Positions 9,643 through 18,787 of a stretch of 64,000 nucleotides of DNA are shown in pieces. The first letter of the stretch is position 1. Each line of letters begins with the position of its first letter. The DNA is from Bacteroidota bacterium (GTDB taxonomy: Bacteria > Bacteroidota > Bacteroidia > UKL13-3). The position numbers were made by a program, and so were the translations under genes. The DNA lies in contig JAAFJM010000002.1 in the NCBI GenBank assembly GCA_013298895.1, positions 217,314 to 281,313 of the forward strand, in the 5' to 3' direction. The notes under the pieces were generated by a model. That model made no database searches. It had not been told where the DNA came from and saw nothing but the letters and a program-made list of their open reading frames with translations.

Positions 9643-11333
9643 TTAAACTGCTCAGGTGTTAAACTCTTTTTAGCAAAATACATATTTGCTTGTTCCGATA
9701 CATCTGAAAATAAATTTTGAAGAGGGTTTTTTAATTCTGGGAAACTTACTGTTCTGTAATCCGTTAGTTTTGCTTTGTTTTTAGCTATTTCAAGGGCTTT
9801 ATCTAAACCACCAAATTCGTCTACCAACCCTATCTTTTTAGCATCTAATCCTACCCAAACTCTTCCCTGTGCAATGCTATCTACTTGTTCTTTTTTTAGC
9901 TTTCTTCCTTCAGCTACTTTGGTAATAAAATCCTCGTAAATTCTATCAACACCTTTTTGAATAATTGCTCTTTCGGCAGGTGTTAGAGGCCTATCAATGG
10001 AACCTAAATCAGCATATTCTCCAAACTTTACAGTTTCTACGTTTACTCCAATTTTATTATTCAAAAGTTCTTTTGCATTTATCATTAATCCAAATACACC
10101 AATAGAACCAGTTATGGTATTTGGTTCAGCTACTATTACATCAGCTGGAGCAGCTATATAATATCCACCACTAGCCGCTACACTTGCCATACTTACCACA
10201 ATTGGCTTTACTTTTTTAGCCAAAATTACTTCGCGCCAAATTACATCGCTTGCCATGGCACTTCCTCCTGGCGAATTGATACGTAAAACAATGGCTTTAT
10301 AATTATTATCCAATCTTACTTTTTTAATGGCTTTAGCAATAGTTTCGCTACCCATTGCATCGTCTGTACTTTCGCCACTAATTATCTCTCCATCACAGTA
10401 TATGATAGCTATTTTATCTTCGCTAGTTGAGATATTTATTTTAGGCGTTTTACTGTATTTTCCAAAAGTAACTATATTCACTTTTTCTTCATTTGAAGTA
10501 TTCGCCAGCTTTTTAAGTTCAGTTTCTATTTCGTCATCGTATTTTAAACCATCAGCTATACCAAGATTTACTGCGTCTTGCGGATGTTGAATCAATAATT
10601 GGTTAATAATATTTTCTATTTCAGTACTTGATTTTTTTCGTGCAGATGCTATTCCATTAACCATGGTATAATAAATGCTACCCAAATAAGAGCTAATTTG
10701 TTCTCTGTTTGCATTACTCATTTTATCAGCGATTAAAGGTTCGCCTGCCGATTTAAATTTACCATGACGAATCAATTCAGGATTTACGCCTACTTTTTCG
10801 AACATGGTTTTTAAATAAACTACACTGCTTGATAAACCATTTAATATTAACTCGCCTGCAGGATTCAAATACACTTTATTGGCCACAGAGCTTAAATAGT
10901 ATGATTTTTGGTCGGCTAATTCGCCATACGCCAAAATGAATTTTTTAGTTTTTTTAAATTCAATCAGTTCATTTCTTATTTCTTCTAAAGTAGCAAAGCT
11001 GTTCATATTAATGCCCATTACCAAATAAATACCTTTAATATTATCATCGGCAGCGGCTTTTTTAATATTAGCTAAAATATCATCTAAGCCTGCATCTTCT
11101 TTACTTTCAAAAGTTTGAAAATTAAAGTTTTTTAAAATATTCTCAGTTGTTCTTTCTGGAATCAAATAGTTAAGATCCAATTTTAAAATGGAATTATTGG
11201 GTACTTTAACTTCTTCCTTATTGCCACTTGAGGCTAAGCCTGCTATAGTTGCTATTAGGATAAAAAACAACACCACGCCACTTATTATAAATCCTAACAT
11301 ACTGGCAAACATAAATTTGAAAAACTGCTTCAT
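9564..11333 (-). CDS. sppA: Signal peptide peptidase SppA, 67K type
   Basis: 589 aa; N-terminal TM; duplicated S49 domains; VVSMASVAASGGYYIAAPAD catalytic Ser motif and AYGELADQKSYYLSSVANKVYL. Confidence 0.93.
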   Translation of the reverse strand: MKQFFKFMFASMLGFIISGVVLFFILIATIAGLASSGNKEEVKVPNNSILKLDLNYLIPERTTENILKNFNFQTFESKEDAGLDDILANIKKAAADDNIKGIYLVMGINMNSFATLEEIRNELIEFKKTKKFILAYGELADQKSYYLSSVANKVYLNPAGELILNGLSSSVVYLKTMFEKVGVNPELIRHGKFKSAGEPLIADKMSNANREQISSYLGSIYYTMVNGIASARKKSSTEIENIINQLLIQHPQDAVNLGIADGLKYDDEIETELKKLANTSNEEKVNIVTFGKYSKTPKINISTSEDKIAIIYCDGEIISGESTDDAMGSETIAKAIKKVRLDNNYKAIVLRINSPGGSAMASDVIWREVILAKKVKPIVVSMASVAASGGYYIAAPADVIVAEPNTITGSIGVFGLMINAKELLNNKIGVNVETVKFGEYADLGSIDRPLTPAERAIIQKGVDRIYEDFITKVAEGRKLKKEQVDSIAQGRVWVGLDAKKIGLVDEFGGLDKALEIAKNKAKLTDYRTVSFPELKNPLQNLFSDVSEQANMYFAKKSLTPEQFKLINSIEKLMHYRGVQARMSFDINVQ

Positions 11334-11447
11334 AAATTTTTATTGATTAATTGCGCAGCTAATATAGCTTAATAATAAAATAACAGCCCAAATTATTGTT
11401 GGAACGAGGCAGCAAAAAGATAAAAGGTATAAATGAATGATGACTAA

Positions 11448-12047
11448 CTACTTTTTCTTTAACCAACCCGTAATACTCATGCGCTGTTTTTGGGTAACTA
11501 ATACTTCATGAGGCATTTCATTGCTTTTAAACAAAACAGTTGTTCCTTGTTTGGGCTCAATGATTTGTGCGTTACTGTTATGATTGTTATAAACCAAAAG
11601 TTCACCACCATCATGAGATTGCCAGTCTATATTTAAGTAGCTTATTAAAGAAAAAGCTCTGCTTGTATCGTTTTTAAACTGATCGATGTGTTTGATGTAA
11701 AAACTTCCTTTTACATAAAGTGTATAATGAAATTCGTAATCTGTAATACCTGCATAGCAACTCATGTTTAGGTATTTAATAAAATTTTCTATTTGAATAA
11801 AAAACTCATTTTCAGCTTGGTTATTATTATTTTTATCTAACCAATAAATGGCATCACCTCTTATAGCTAAATTATGATTTGGATTTTGAGAGTTACCTGT
11901 GCCAGCGGCTAATAACAAACTATTTTTATTAAGTAAAACAAGGCTGTCTTTTAATTTATTTGCCAACCCATTAGTTAAAAAATTTGATACAATACCAATC
12001 CTGTTTTCAATATAACTACCAATTAAGGCTTCAAACACATCATCCAT
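11448..12047 (-). CDS. 2OG-Fe(II) oxygenase (prolyl 4-hydroxylase-like)
   Basis: YIKHIDQF (HxD) ... GGELLVYN ... TTVLFKSNEMPHEVLVTQKQRMSITGWLK. Confidence 0.85.
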   Translation of the reverse strand: MDDVFEALIGSYIENRIGIVSNFLTNGLANKLKDSLVLLNKNSLLLAAGTGNSQNPNHNLAIRGDAIYWLDKNNNNQAENEFFIQIENFIKYLNMSCYAGITDYEFHYTLYVKGSFYIKHIDQFKNDTSRAFSLISYLNIDWQSHDGGELLVYNNHNSNAQIIEPKQGTTVLFKSNEMPHEVLVTQKQRMSITGWLKKK

Positions 12048-12201
12048 TACGCCACCATACCCTATTTTATTGGTATTTTTACAAGATAACTAATTAAATG
12101 CCAATATTTCTATTTTTATAAAAACATGCATTTTAAAAACTTTCTAAATTTTAAACGTGATATTTAAATTAAAATATATTTGATTAATATTACAGCCTAA
12201 T

Positions 12202-13554
12202 ATGTATGCAATAGTTGATATTGAAACTACAGGCGGGCACGCTTCAACCAATGGAATAACCGAAATCTGTATTTTTATTTTTGATGGTGAAAAAGTAATT
12301 AACGAATACCAAACTTTAATAAATCCGGGAATGGAAATACCCCGATTTATTGAATCGCTTACTGGTATTAGCAACGAAATGGTAGCTACTGCTCCATATT
12401 TTAACGAAGTGGCTCATCAAATTTACACCCTGCTCAAAGACAATATTTTTGTAGCACATAATGTTAATTTTGACTACTCATTTATCAAACATTCGCTTGG
12501 GTTATGTGGCTTTCAACTTAATACCAGCAAACTTTGTACTGTTAGGTTAAGCCGAAAAATTATTCCAGGTTATGCTAGCTATAGTTTAGGTAATTTATGT
12601 GGGTATTTAAATATCCCAATGTTCGATAGGCACAGGGCTAAAGGTGATGCTGCGGCTACAGTAAAACTATTTGAAATTTTACTTGAGCAAGACAGCAATG
12701 GAGATATTGAAAAAATGCTTAAAAAAGGTTCAAAGGAGCAGTCATTGCCTCCTAATTTACCTAAACAACAATTTGAAAAACTACCTTCAAAACCTGGCAT
12801 ATATTATTTTCATAATCAAGAAGGAAAAATAGTTTATATAGGCAAGGCTATTAATATTAAAAGTAGGGTAAGCAGCCACTTTTCAAACAATTCAACCAAT
12901 AAACAGAAGCAAGATTTTTTAAGAGAAATTCATAGCCTTTCATTTGAGGAAACCTCTACAGAACTTTTGGCTCTTATACTCGAATCGCACGAAATTAAAG
13001 CTCATTGGCCAGCGTTTAATAAAGCACAAAAAAAATATGATGCCAAATATGGTTTATACGACTACATAGATAGAAGCGGTATAATTAGATTGGGAATTGA
13101 AATTATTGGAAAACATAGACATACCAAACCGCTAATTGAATACAGTTCAAAAACAGAAGCTATTGAACACATTCAACAAATGGTGGAGGTATTTGAATTA
13201 TGTCCTCAATTTTGCGGTGTTCAGCAAGTTTGTATTAACTCAAACTGCGATTGCAAACAACCCATCTCCCTATATGAATACAATGCAAAAGTAAATGATT
13301 TAATAGTTCAATTAAGCAATAAAGAAAGTTACTTAATAATTGACAAAGGACGAACTAAAAATGAGTTTTCAGCTATTTATGTGAGTAAGGGTAAATTTAT
13401 TGGCATGGGATATATTCCTGTTGAAGTTCCAAGAGACAACCTTGATGAAATCATCCATTTTATTAAAAAATATAAAGAGAATTTTTTTATTTTGAAACAA
13501 ATAGAATTATTTGCTTTGGCTAATCCCGAAAAAGTGATTGAAGTAACGGATTAA
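12202..13554 (+). CDS. DnaQ-like 3'-5' exonuclease fused to GIY-YIG (UvrC/Cho-type) nuclease
   Basis: N-term YAIVDIETTGG...AHNVNFDYSFIKHSL...HRAKGDAAATVKLF; C-term KPGIYYFHNQEGKIVYIGKAINIKSRVSSHF. Confidence 0.88.
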   Translation: MYAIVDIETTGGHASTNGITEICIFIFDGEKVINEYQTLINPGMEIPRFIESLTGISNEMVATAPYFNEVAHQIYTLLKDNIFVAHNVNFDYSFIKHSLGLCGFQLNTSKLCTVRLSRKIIPGYASYSLGNLCGYLNIPMFDRHRAKGDAAATVKLFEILLEQDSNGDIEKMLKKGSKEQSLPPNLPKQQFEKLPSKPGIYYFHNQEGKIVYIGKAINIKSRVSSHFSNNSTNKQKQDFLREIHSLSFEETSTELLALILESHEIKAHWPAFNKAQKKYDAKYGLYDYIDRSGIIRLGIEIIGKHRHTKPLIEYSSKTEAIEHIQQMVEVFELCPQFCGVQQVCINSNCDCKQPISLYEYNAKVNDLIVQLSNKESYLIIDKGRTKNEFSAIYVSKGKFIGMGYIPVEVPRDNLDEIIHFIKKYKENFFILKQIELFALANPEKVIEVTD

Positions 13555-13562
13555 TTTAAAAA

Positions 13563-14591
13563 TTATCTTACCAAAATCACGTTACCATCAACTGCTTTTT
13601 TTCTTCCGCTAGCAGTGGTAACTGTTATTTTATATGTGTAATTACCCAAAGCGCTTAATTGTCCATTATAGGTACCATCCCAGCCTTTATTTGTCCCCTC
13701 ATAAATAAGTCCACCAAAAGCATCAAAAATTTGCATAAAATAATCGGAATAATTAGAACCGATAGGCTCAAAAATATCGTTTAAATTATCATTGTTTGGT
13801 GAAAAAGCAGAAGGAATGTAGAGGTCAAGTTTATTCACCACATTATTGGTAATTGAAAACGTATCGCTACAATTAAAACTATTGTATGCCGTTAGTTTAA
13901 TAGTGTTCAATCCTATTAAATTGAGAATAAAACTAATTGTTGGTTGATTTTGATTCATTGGCATATTATTGATATCCCAAACCCATTTATTTATAGTTAA
14001 ATCGGTGGCAGTAAATTGAATTTCATCGCCAATTATCCAATCATTTATTTGGTTCGCTGTAAAAGCAGCATTTGGCTTACTAATAACAGTAACTGTTTTA
14101 AAAACAGTATCACTTCTACAGCCATTATTTTCACCAATTACATAATAAGTTTTAGTGTTTTGTATTTTTTCAACAATGGCATTTCCTGTACTTCCATTGC
14201 TCCAAACATAATTAATACTTCCAGAAGCTTGGACTGCAATTAATGAGTCGGCACAAACTAAATCTGGACCAATAATAACAACTTGAGGTTTACTTTGAAT
14301 TAGAATACTGTCTGTTACCATTTCACCTACACAACTTGCACCGTTTGTTTCAGTAACTGAAAGTGTAAAAACACCAGCTAAACTCCCCCAATTAACAAGG
14401 ATATTACTTGTGCCCTGCCCTCCAATTATTGCACCTCCTGTAACTTGCCAGTTATATGAGGACCCCATGGTTTCATTTACCTTGTAACGAACATTATTTT
14501 CATTTACACAAACTGTATCAAAATACTGCGCATAGCCTTTATAATTAAAGGCTAACACAAATAATAATGATATGTAAATGTACTTTTTCAA
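13563..14591 (-). CDS. Secreted protein with gliding motility-associated C-terminal domain (type B T9SS cargo)
   Basis: Signal peptide; C-term LDLYIPSAFSPNNDNLNDIFEPIG...MQIFDAFGGLIYEG...GWDGTYNGQ...GNYTYKI (CHU_C-like). Confidence 0.85.
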   Translation of the reverse strand: MKKYIYISLLFVLAFNYKGYAQYFDTVCVNENNVRYKVNETMGSSYNWQVTGGAIIGGQGTSNILVNWGSLAGVFTLSVTETNGASCVGEMVTDSILIQSKPQVVIIGPDLVCADSLIAVQASGSINYVWSNGSTGNAIVEKIQNTKTYYVIGENNGCRSDTVFKTVTVISKPNAAFTANQINDWIIGDEIQFTATDLTINKWVWDINNMPMNQNQPTISFILNLIGLNTIKLTAYNSFNCSDTFSITNNVVNKLDLYIPSAFSPNNDNLNDIFEPIGSNYSDYFMQIFDAFGGLIYEGTNKGWDGTYNGQLSALGNYTYKITVTTASGRKKAVDGNVILVR

Positions 14592-14603
14592 ATATATTTT
14601 TAA

Positions 14604-15752
14604 TTAATAAACTGATATAATTTGACTAGTAATGGGTGGTTGATTAATGGTAATTGTTTTATAAATAGTTTTGGTACAACCTAAATTACTTGTGGCTGTT
14701 AAGCTTACGGTATAATTATTTGCACTACTATAAATTTTGGTAAATGAGGATGCTGAATTAGTGCTGGTGCTGCCGTCTCCAAATACCCAATTATAGTTTA
14801 ATATACTGCCACTAGAAATGGTGGTGTTATTAGTAAATAAAGTAGAGCCACCTAAACAAAAATTGCTTGTAGAAAAATCAACATTTGGAATAGTACCACT
14901 GATTACGTTATAACTATAATTATTATTAAAATTATTATTTATGTTTAATGAACTTAAATCGCAATAAGTTTGATTGACCACACCATTAGGGGCTAATTTA
15001 TTGATATTATATTTTGAAGTAAATACGTAGAAATATACCGTACCTATAACAATAGGTGTTGGAATTTTAGCGTAGCCATTTAATCCCACAAACTGAGCCT
15101 GAACAAGACTAGAAGATGCAAAATTTGCATTTGATGAATAACGTAAATATACATTTTCAGTGCTATTTAAAAGCTGATTAGCCGTTAATAAAATACTAAC
15201 GGAATCACCATTGGTACATACCGTATTTGGAGATTGAGAACTAACAGAAATGGCAGTTGGATTAAAATTAGTTTCCCAAACGGCCATGTAATTATTCCCA
15301 GTTGAGTCTCCAATATTAAAAGTATAATACCTATTTGCTACAACAGCAGGTAGTTTACCTGAGTTTCCGTTACCAAAGCCTCCTGCTGTATTGTTATACA
15401 TGGCTCCAACCGTTGGGGTTGAGTTTGGAGAAATAATAGAATCGAAGGAGAAGATAGTTTGATTGGCGGCATATGGCCGCCATACAATATTGTAGTTAGG
15501 AGAGATAGAATCCCCAGTTGGAAACTCCCAAATTGCACTTCCACTATTTGCATTGTTATCGGCTTGAAATCTATATTGTCTTAATTTACCAAAATTATTT
15601 AAGTTAAATCTATCGTAAAAATTATACCTTTTTGCATTGGTGCCAAGCACAGTAGGTTGTGCCTTAATTTTATTAATAAAGCAAATACCAAAAACGATAA
15701 AAATTACACACAGTAATTGTTTCACCAAGAGTTTAAAATTTGGTGCTAACAT
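14604..15752 (-). CDS. Secreted PKD-domain protein ending directly after the PKD domain
   Basis: 382 aa; PKD motif LNYNWVFGDGSTSTNSASSFTKIYSSANNYTVSLTATSNLGCTKTIYKTITI; no recognisable T9SS C-terminal domain. Confidence 0.7.
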   Translation of the reverse strand: MLAPNFKLLVKQLLCVIFIVFGICFINKIKAQPTVLGTNAKRYNFYDRFNLNNFGKLRQYRFQADNNANSGSAIWEFPTGDSISPNYNIVWRPYAANQTIFSFDSIISPNSTPTVGAMYNNTAGGFGNGNSGKLPAVVANRYYTFNIGDSTGNNYMAVWETNFNPTAISVSSQSPNTVCTNGDSVSILLTANQLLNSTENVYLRYSSNANFASSSLVQAQFVGLNGYAKIPTPIVIGTVYFYVFTSKYNINKLAPNGVVNQTYCDLSSLNINNNFNNNYSYNVISGTIPNVDFSTSNFCLGGSTLFTNNTTISSGSILNYNWVFGDGSTSTNSASSFTKIYSSANNYTVSLTATSNLGCTKTIYKTITINQPPITSQIISVY

Positions 15753-15788
15753 AATTATAATTTTTCACAATTACGATAATAAACCTAA

Positions 15789-16148
15789 CTATTTACCCTC
15801 TGTTTGTTCTAGTTTCCAGCTAAATAACATAGAGAGTTCTTTAGCTTTATCAATAGCTTTTGTTGAAACAACACCCTCAAAATTTTGGTTTACAGTTTCA
15901 CAAAAAAGGGTAAGCCATATATCGAAATGAGGTGATTTTATGTTTCTATTACTATGCGAATCATATATATTACCTTTAAAACCTGGTTTATCCAATAATA
16001 TAAAGTACCAAAATTCTTTCATTCTTGGTAAGTGATGTTCCCAATTAGTATTCTTAAAAAAAGGACCTATGGTAGTATCCTTTTTTACTTTTGTATAAAA
16101 ACTGTCAACTAATAAATCAATGTCTTGTATATTTGTAATATCTTTCAT
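15789..16148 (-). CDS. Group III truncated haemoglobin
   Basis: 119 aa; DIDLLVDSFYTKVKKDTTIGPFF...HLPRMKEFWYFILL...H.DIWLTLFCETVNQNFEG. Confidence 0.8.
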   Translation of the reverse strand: MKDITNIQDIDLLVDSFYTKVKKDTTIGPFFKNTNWEHHLPRMKEFWYFILLDKPGFKGNIYDSHSNRNIKSPHFDIWLTLFCETVNQNFEGVVSTKAIDKAKELSMLFSWKLEQTEGK

Positions 16149-16151
16149 AAC

Positions 16152-16185
16152 AATAAAGGCTACTTAATTTTAAGCAGTCTTTATT
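16152..16185. promoter_or_regulatory. Imperfect 34-bp palindrome immediately upstream of the truncated haemoglobin start
   Basis: AATAAAGGCTACTTAATTTTAAGCAGTCTTTATT; 14 of 17 arm positions self-complementary. Confidence 0.45.
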
Positions 16186-16206
16186 AAAAATTATAGTAAT
16201 TAATTA

Positions 16207-17355
16207 TTATAATTTAGGAATAGGTGCAAGCTGCTGAATATTGATTGCAAAAGTAGCATTGAAGGTACTAAATTGCTCATTGGCAAATGAATGATTATAC
16301 TCAGCACCAAAAGCTGCCGGACCTAACTTAAATCTAAAACCCAAAGTACCTTTATAGGCTTGCGCTGCTTTGCTTGAAAATGAAATGGGGTCAGTTATAT
16401 TTTCGGTATATTCCTCTATATTCCCATTATTATTTCGCAATGATTTTATTGGAAAAATACCTTTCATAGCAACATCTGATGTGGCACTATGATAGGTTAC
16501 TCCAAGATAAGGAGTAAAAAAAAGTAGTTTTTTAGATACAATTACACCAGCTTGGTAACCTGATGTTTTTATAGTCAATTTTTGAGAATTTTTGTAATCG
16601 GAACTAGGCAGCGAACCTGGTAATGAGGAATTGGCGTTTAAAAAATTTTCTCCAAAAGTAAGTTCCAAATTATTTGTATTGTATGTAGCAATTGCAGCAA
16701 TATCTATTGGCAATTTTTCAACTCCCCAAATCCATTGAGATAAAGAGTGTTTTACCCCAAATCCAAATCCATTAGAAGTAAAATCGCCTGTTTGAATAGG
16801 CATAAGTCTTACCATAATTTCTGTTGATTTGATAATACCTAAACTAACCTGAATAAAAGGAGTTGTGCCAACTGATGCAAAACTTCCAGTACCTGAAAAT
16901 GAATTAATAGTATCAATATATAAACGTTGTGTGTTATCTAAAGGATTTAAAGTAGAAATAGCAAACCTAGAGCTATTGCCATCACCCATTATTGTAGGCT
17001 GTTTAGTATTAACATCACCACTTATGGGAGTAAGCAAAAAATTACTTTTTGAATCAGTATTTGCACCTATACTATTTAGAGTAAAAGTTTTCGAATCGTT
17101 ATTTACTAACGACCCACCAAAACCCACTTTAATATCGAAGCCAAGTAACCCTAATGGTTTCGCAGTGCTATACCAAGCGTCATTTATACCACTTGAAAGA
17201 CCTCTGCTAATGGGCTGTAAATAGCCGTTTACTAATTTATTGGCTTCCTCTTTTCCTGCTTTTAAAAATGAAGCGGCATCATTTTGTGCAAATAGTACTT
17301 TTGTAATAAATAAAATACTTGATGTAAATATTGTCTTGGTAAATAAGTGTTTCAT
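16207..17355 (-). CDS. DUF6588-like outer-membrane protein
   Basis: 382 aa, signal peptide, GYLQPISRGLSSGINDAWYSTAKPLGLLGFDIKV. Confidence 0.6.
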   Translation of the reverse strand: MKHLFTKTIFTSSILFITKVLFAQNDAASFLKAGKEEANKLVNGYLQPISRGLSSGINDAWYSTAKPLGLLGFDIKVGFGGSLVNNDSKTFTLNSIGANTDSKSNFLLTPISGDVNTKQPTIMGDGNSSRFAISTLNPLDNTQRLYIDTINSFSGTGSFASVGTTPFIQVSLGIIKSTEIMVRLMPIQTGDFTSNGFGFGVKHSLSQWIWGVEKLPIDIAAIATYNTNNLELTFGENFLNANSSLPGSLPSSDYKNSQKLTIKTSGYQAGVIVSKKLLFFTPYLGVTYHSATSDVAMKGIFPIKSLRNNNGNIEEYTENITDPISFSSKAAQAYKGTLGFRFKLGPAAFGAEYNHSFANEQFSTFNATFAINIQQLAPIPKL

Positions 17356-17547
17356 ACTTGTTATTTTTTATAACAAACATATATTTTTTTTACTATTTAG
17401 TGCAATATGGAATTTATTATTTATTCATAGAAGTTATTTAATAACCTTTTAAAATTTGTTGATTCGAATTTATATTATATTACTTAATGCTTTTCAAAAT
17501 GATAGCAGTATTACTATATTAATTTTCTAAAAAAACATTTGCAATAA

Positions 17548-17583
17548 AAAAGCCCGAATCTATATGGAATCGGGCTATTTTTT
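17548..17583 (-). terminator. Rho-independent terminator after yceI-like gene
   Basis: AAAAAAGCCCGAATCTATATGGAATCGGGCTATTTTTT stem-loop, one internal mismatch. Confidence 0.75.
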
Positions 17584-17600
17584 ACAAAATTGACAACTAA

Positions 17601-18212
17601 TTATTTAGTAGCTACAACTCTAATTTTTACATTGAATTTATCATCGATCGCTTTATCGCCAATTCCTTCGAAGAAGTTTTTAGAGCCATATTTAATGTCG
17701 TAAGCAGTTCTATCAATATCGAAGTTAGCATTAGCTACTACTTCACCAGTTTTTTTAACTACTACAAAAGCAGGGAATTTTACTTCTTTAGTAATACCTT
17801 TAATAGTTAAATCAGCTACTACATTGTAGTTATCAGCACCAGCTTTAGCACCATTAATTGCTGAAGCAGATTTGATTTTTAAATTAGCTGTTTTAAAGTT
17901 ATCAACTGCAAAGAAATCAGCTGACTTTAAGTGACCCATTAATTTGTCGTTCCATTCGCCTGCAGGAAGGTCTGTACAAGCCATAGATGTCATGTCTACA
18001 TCAAAGCTACCACCAACTAATTTAGCGCCATTCAATTCAACTGTACCAGTTGCAAATTTTACTGTACCCATGTGCTCGCCAGTTACTTTTTTAGCGTGCC
18101 AGTTAAAAGTAGATTGTTCTGCACTTACTTTGTAAGATGTGTTTGCTGCTGGTTTGAATGCAACCGCTGCTAATGATAATGCTGCTACTGCAGCGATAAT
18201 TAACTTTTTCAT
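17601..18212 (-). CDS. YceI family protein
   Basis: 203 aa; signal peptide; YKVSAEQSTFNWHAKKVTGEHMGTVKFATGTVEL; YNVVADLTIKGITKEVKFPAFV. Confidence 0.92.
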   Translation of the reverse strand: MKKLIIAAVAALSLAAVAFKPAANTSYKVSAEQSTFNWHAKKVTGEHMGTVKFATGTVELNGAKLVGGSFDVDMTSMACTDLPAGEWNDKLMGHLKSADFFAVDNFKTANLKIKSASAINGAKAGADNYNVVADLTIKGITKEVKFPAFVVVKKTGEVVANANFDIDRTAYDIKYGSKNFFEGIGDKAIDDKFNVKIRVVATK

Positions 18213-18233
18213 TTTTATTTTTTGTTTAGGTTT

Positions 18234-18695
18234 TTATTTATTTTTTTGGTTTGTTCTTAATTTGTTTAACAAATCATTTAGCATGTCGGCTTCACCATCT
18301 GTTAATTGAATATTCGACTCGTTTAAAACAATTACTTCATCAAGTTCTAATAATACTTTTAGACCTTCCTGGGTAATGGTTATTTCCATTTGTCGTTTAT
18401 CGTTAGGACAAACTTTACGAATTGCTAACTTTTTATCTTCCAACTTATCAATTAAACGCGATGCATTTGATTGAATATCGAGCATTCTTTCTTGAATTAA
18501 TCCTATTGAAACAGGTGTACCATTTTGTCCTCTTAAAATACGCAATACATTGTATTGCTGTAAACTAAGCCCAAATGGTTTGAATAAACGTGTTTGCTCC
18601 AAGTTTAAAACACTAGCAGTATAAACAACATTTAAATAAGCACGTTGGCGCTTTGTTTTAAATTCTTTTTGTTTTAACTGTTCTTCGAGTGTCAT
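18234..18695 (-). CDS. MarR family transcriptional regulator
   Basis: 153 aa; LSLQQYNVLRILRGQNGTPVSIGLIQERMLDIQSNASRLIDKLEDKKLAIRKVCPNDKRQMEITITQEG. Confidence 0.88.
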   Translation of the reverse strand: MTLEEQLKQKEFKTKRQRAYLNVVYTASVLNLEQTRLFKPFGLSLQQYNVLRILRGQNGTPVSIGLIQERMLDIQSNASRLIDKLEDKKLAIRKVCPNDKRQMEITITQEGLKVLLELDEVIVLNESNIQLTDGEADMLNDLLNKLRTNQKNK

Positions 18696-18708
18696 TATTA
18701 ATTCGAGT

Positions 18709-18738
18709 GCAAATTATATGTATATACATACAATTTGC
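18709..18738. promoter_or_regulatory. Candidate MarR operator, near-perfect 30-bp palindrome
   Basis: GCAAATTATATGTATATACATACAATTTGC; 14/15 arm positions complementary; 13 bp upstream of the marR ATG. Confidence 0.65.
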
Positions 18739-18787
18739 AACTTAATTATTTCTAAATATTTTAAACAGCTATAAATCAACAAAATAA

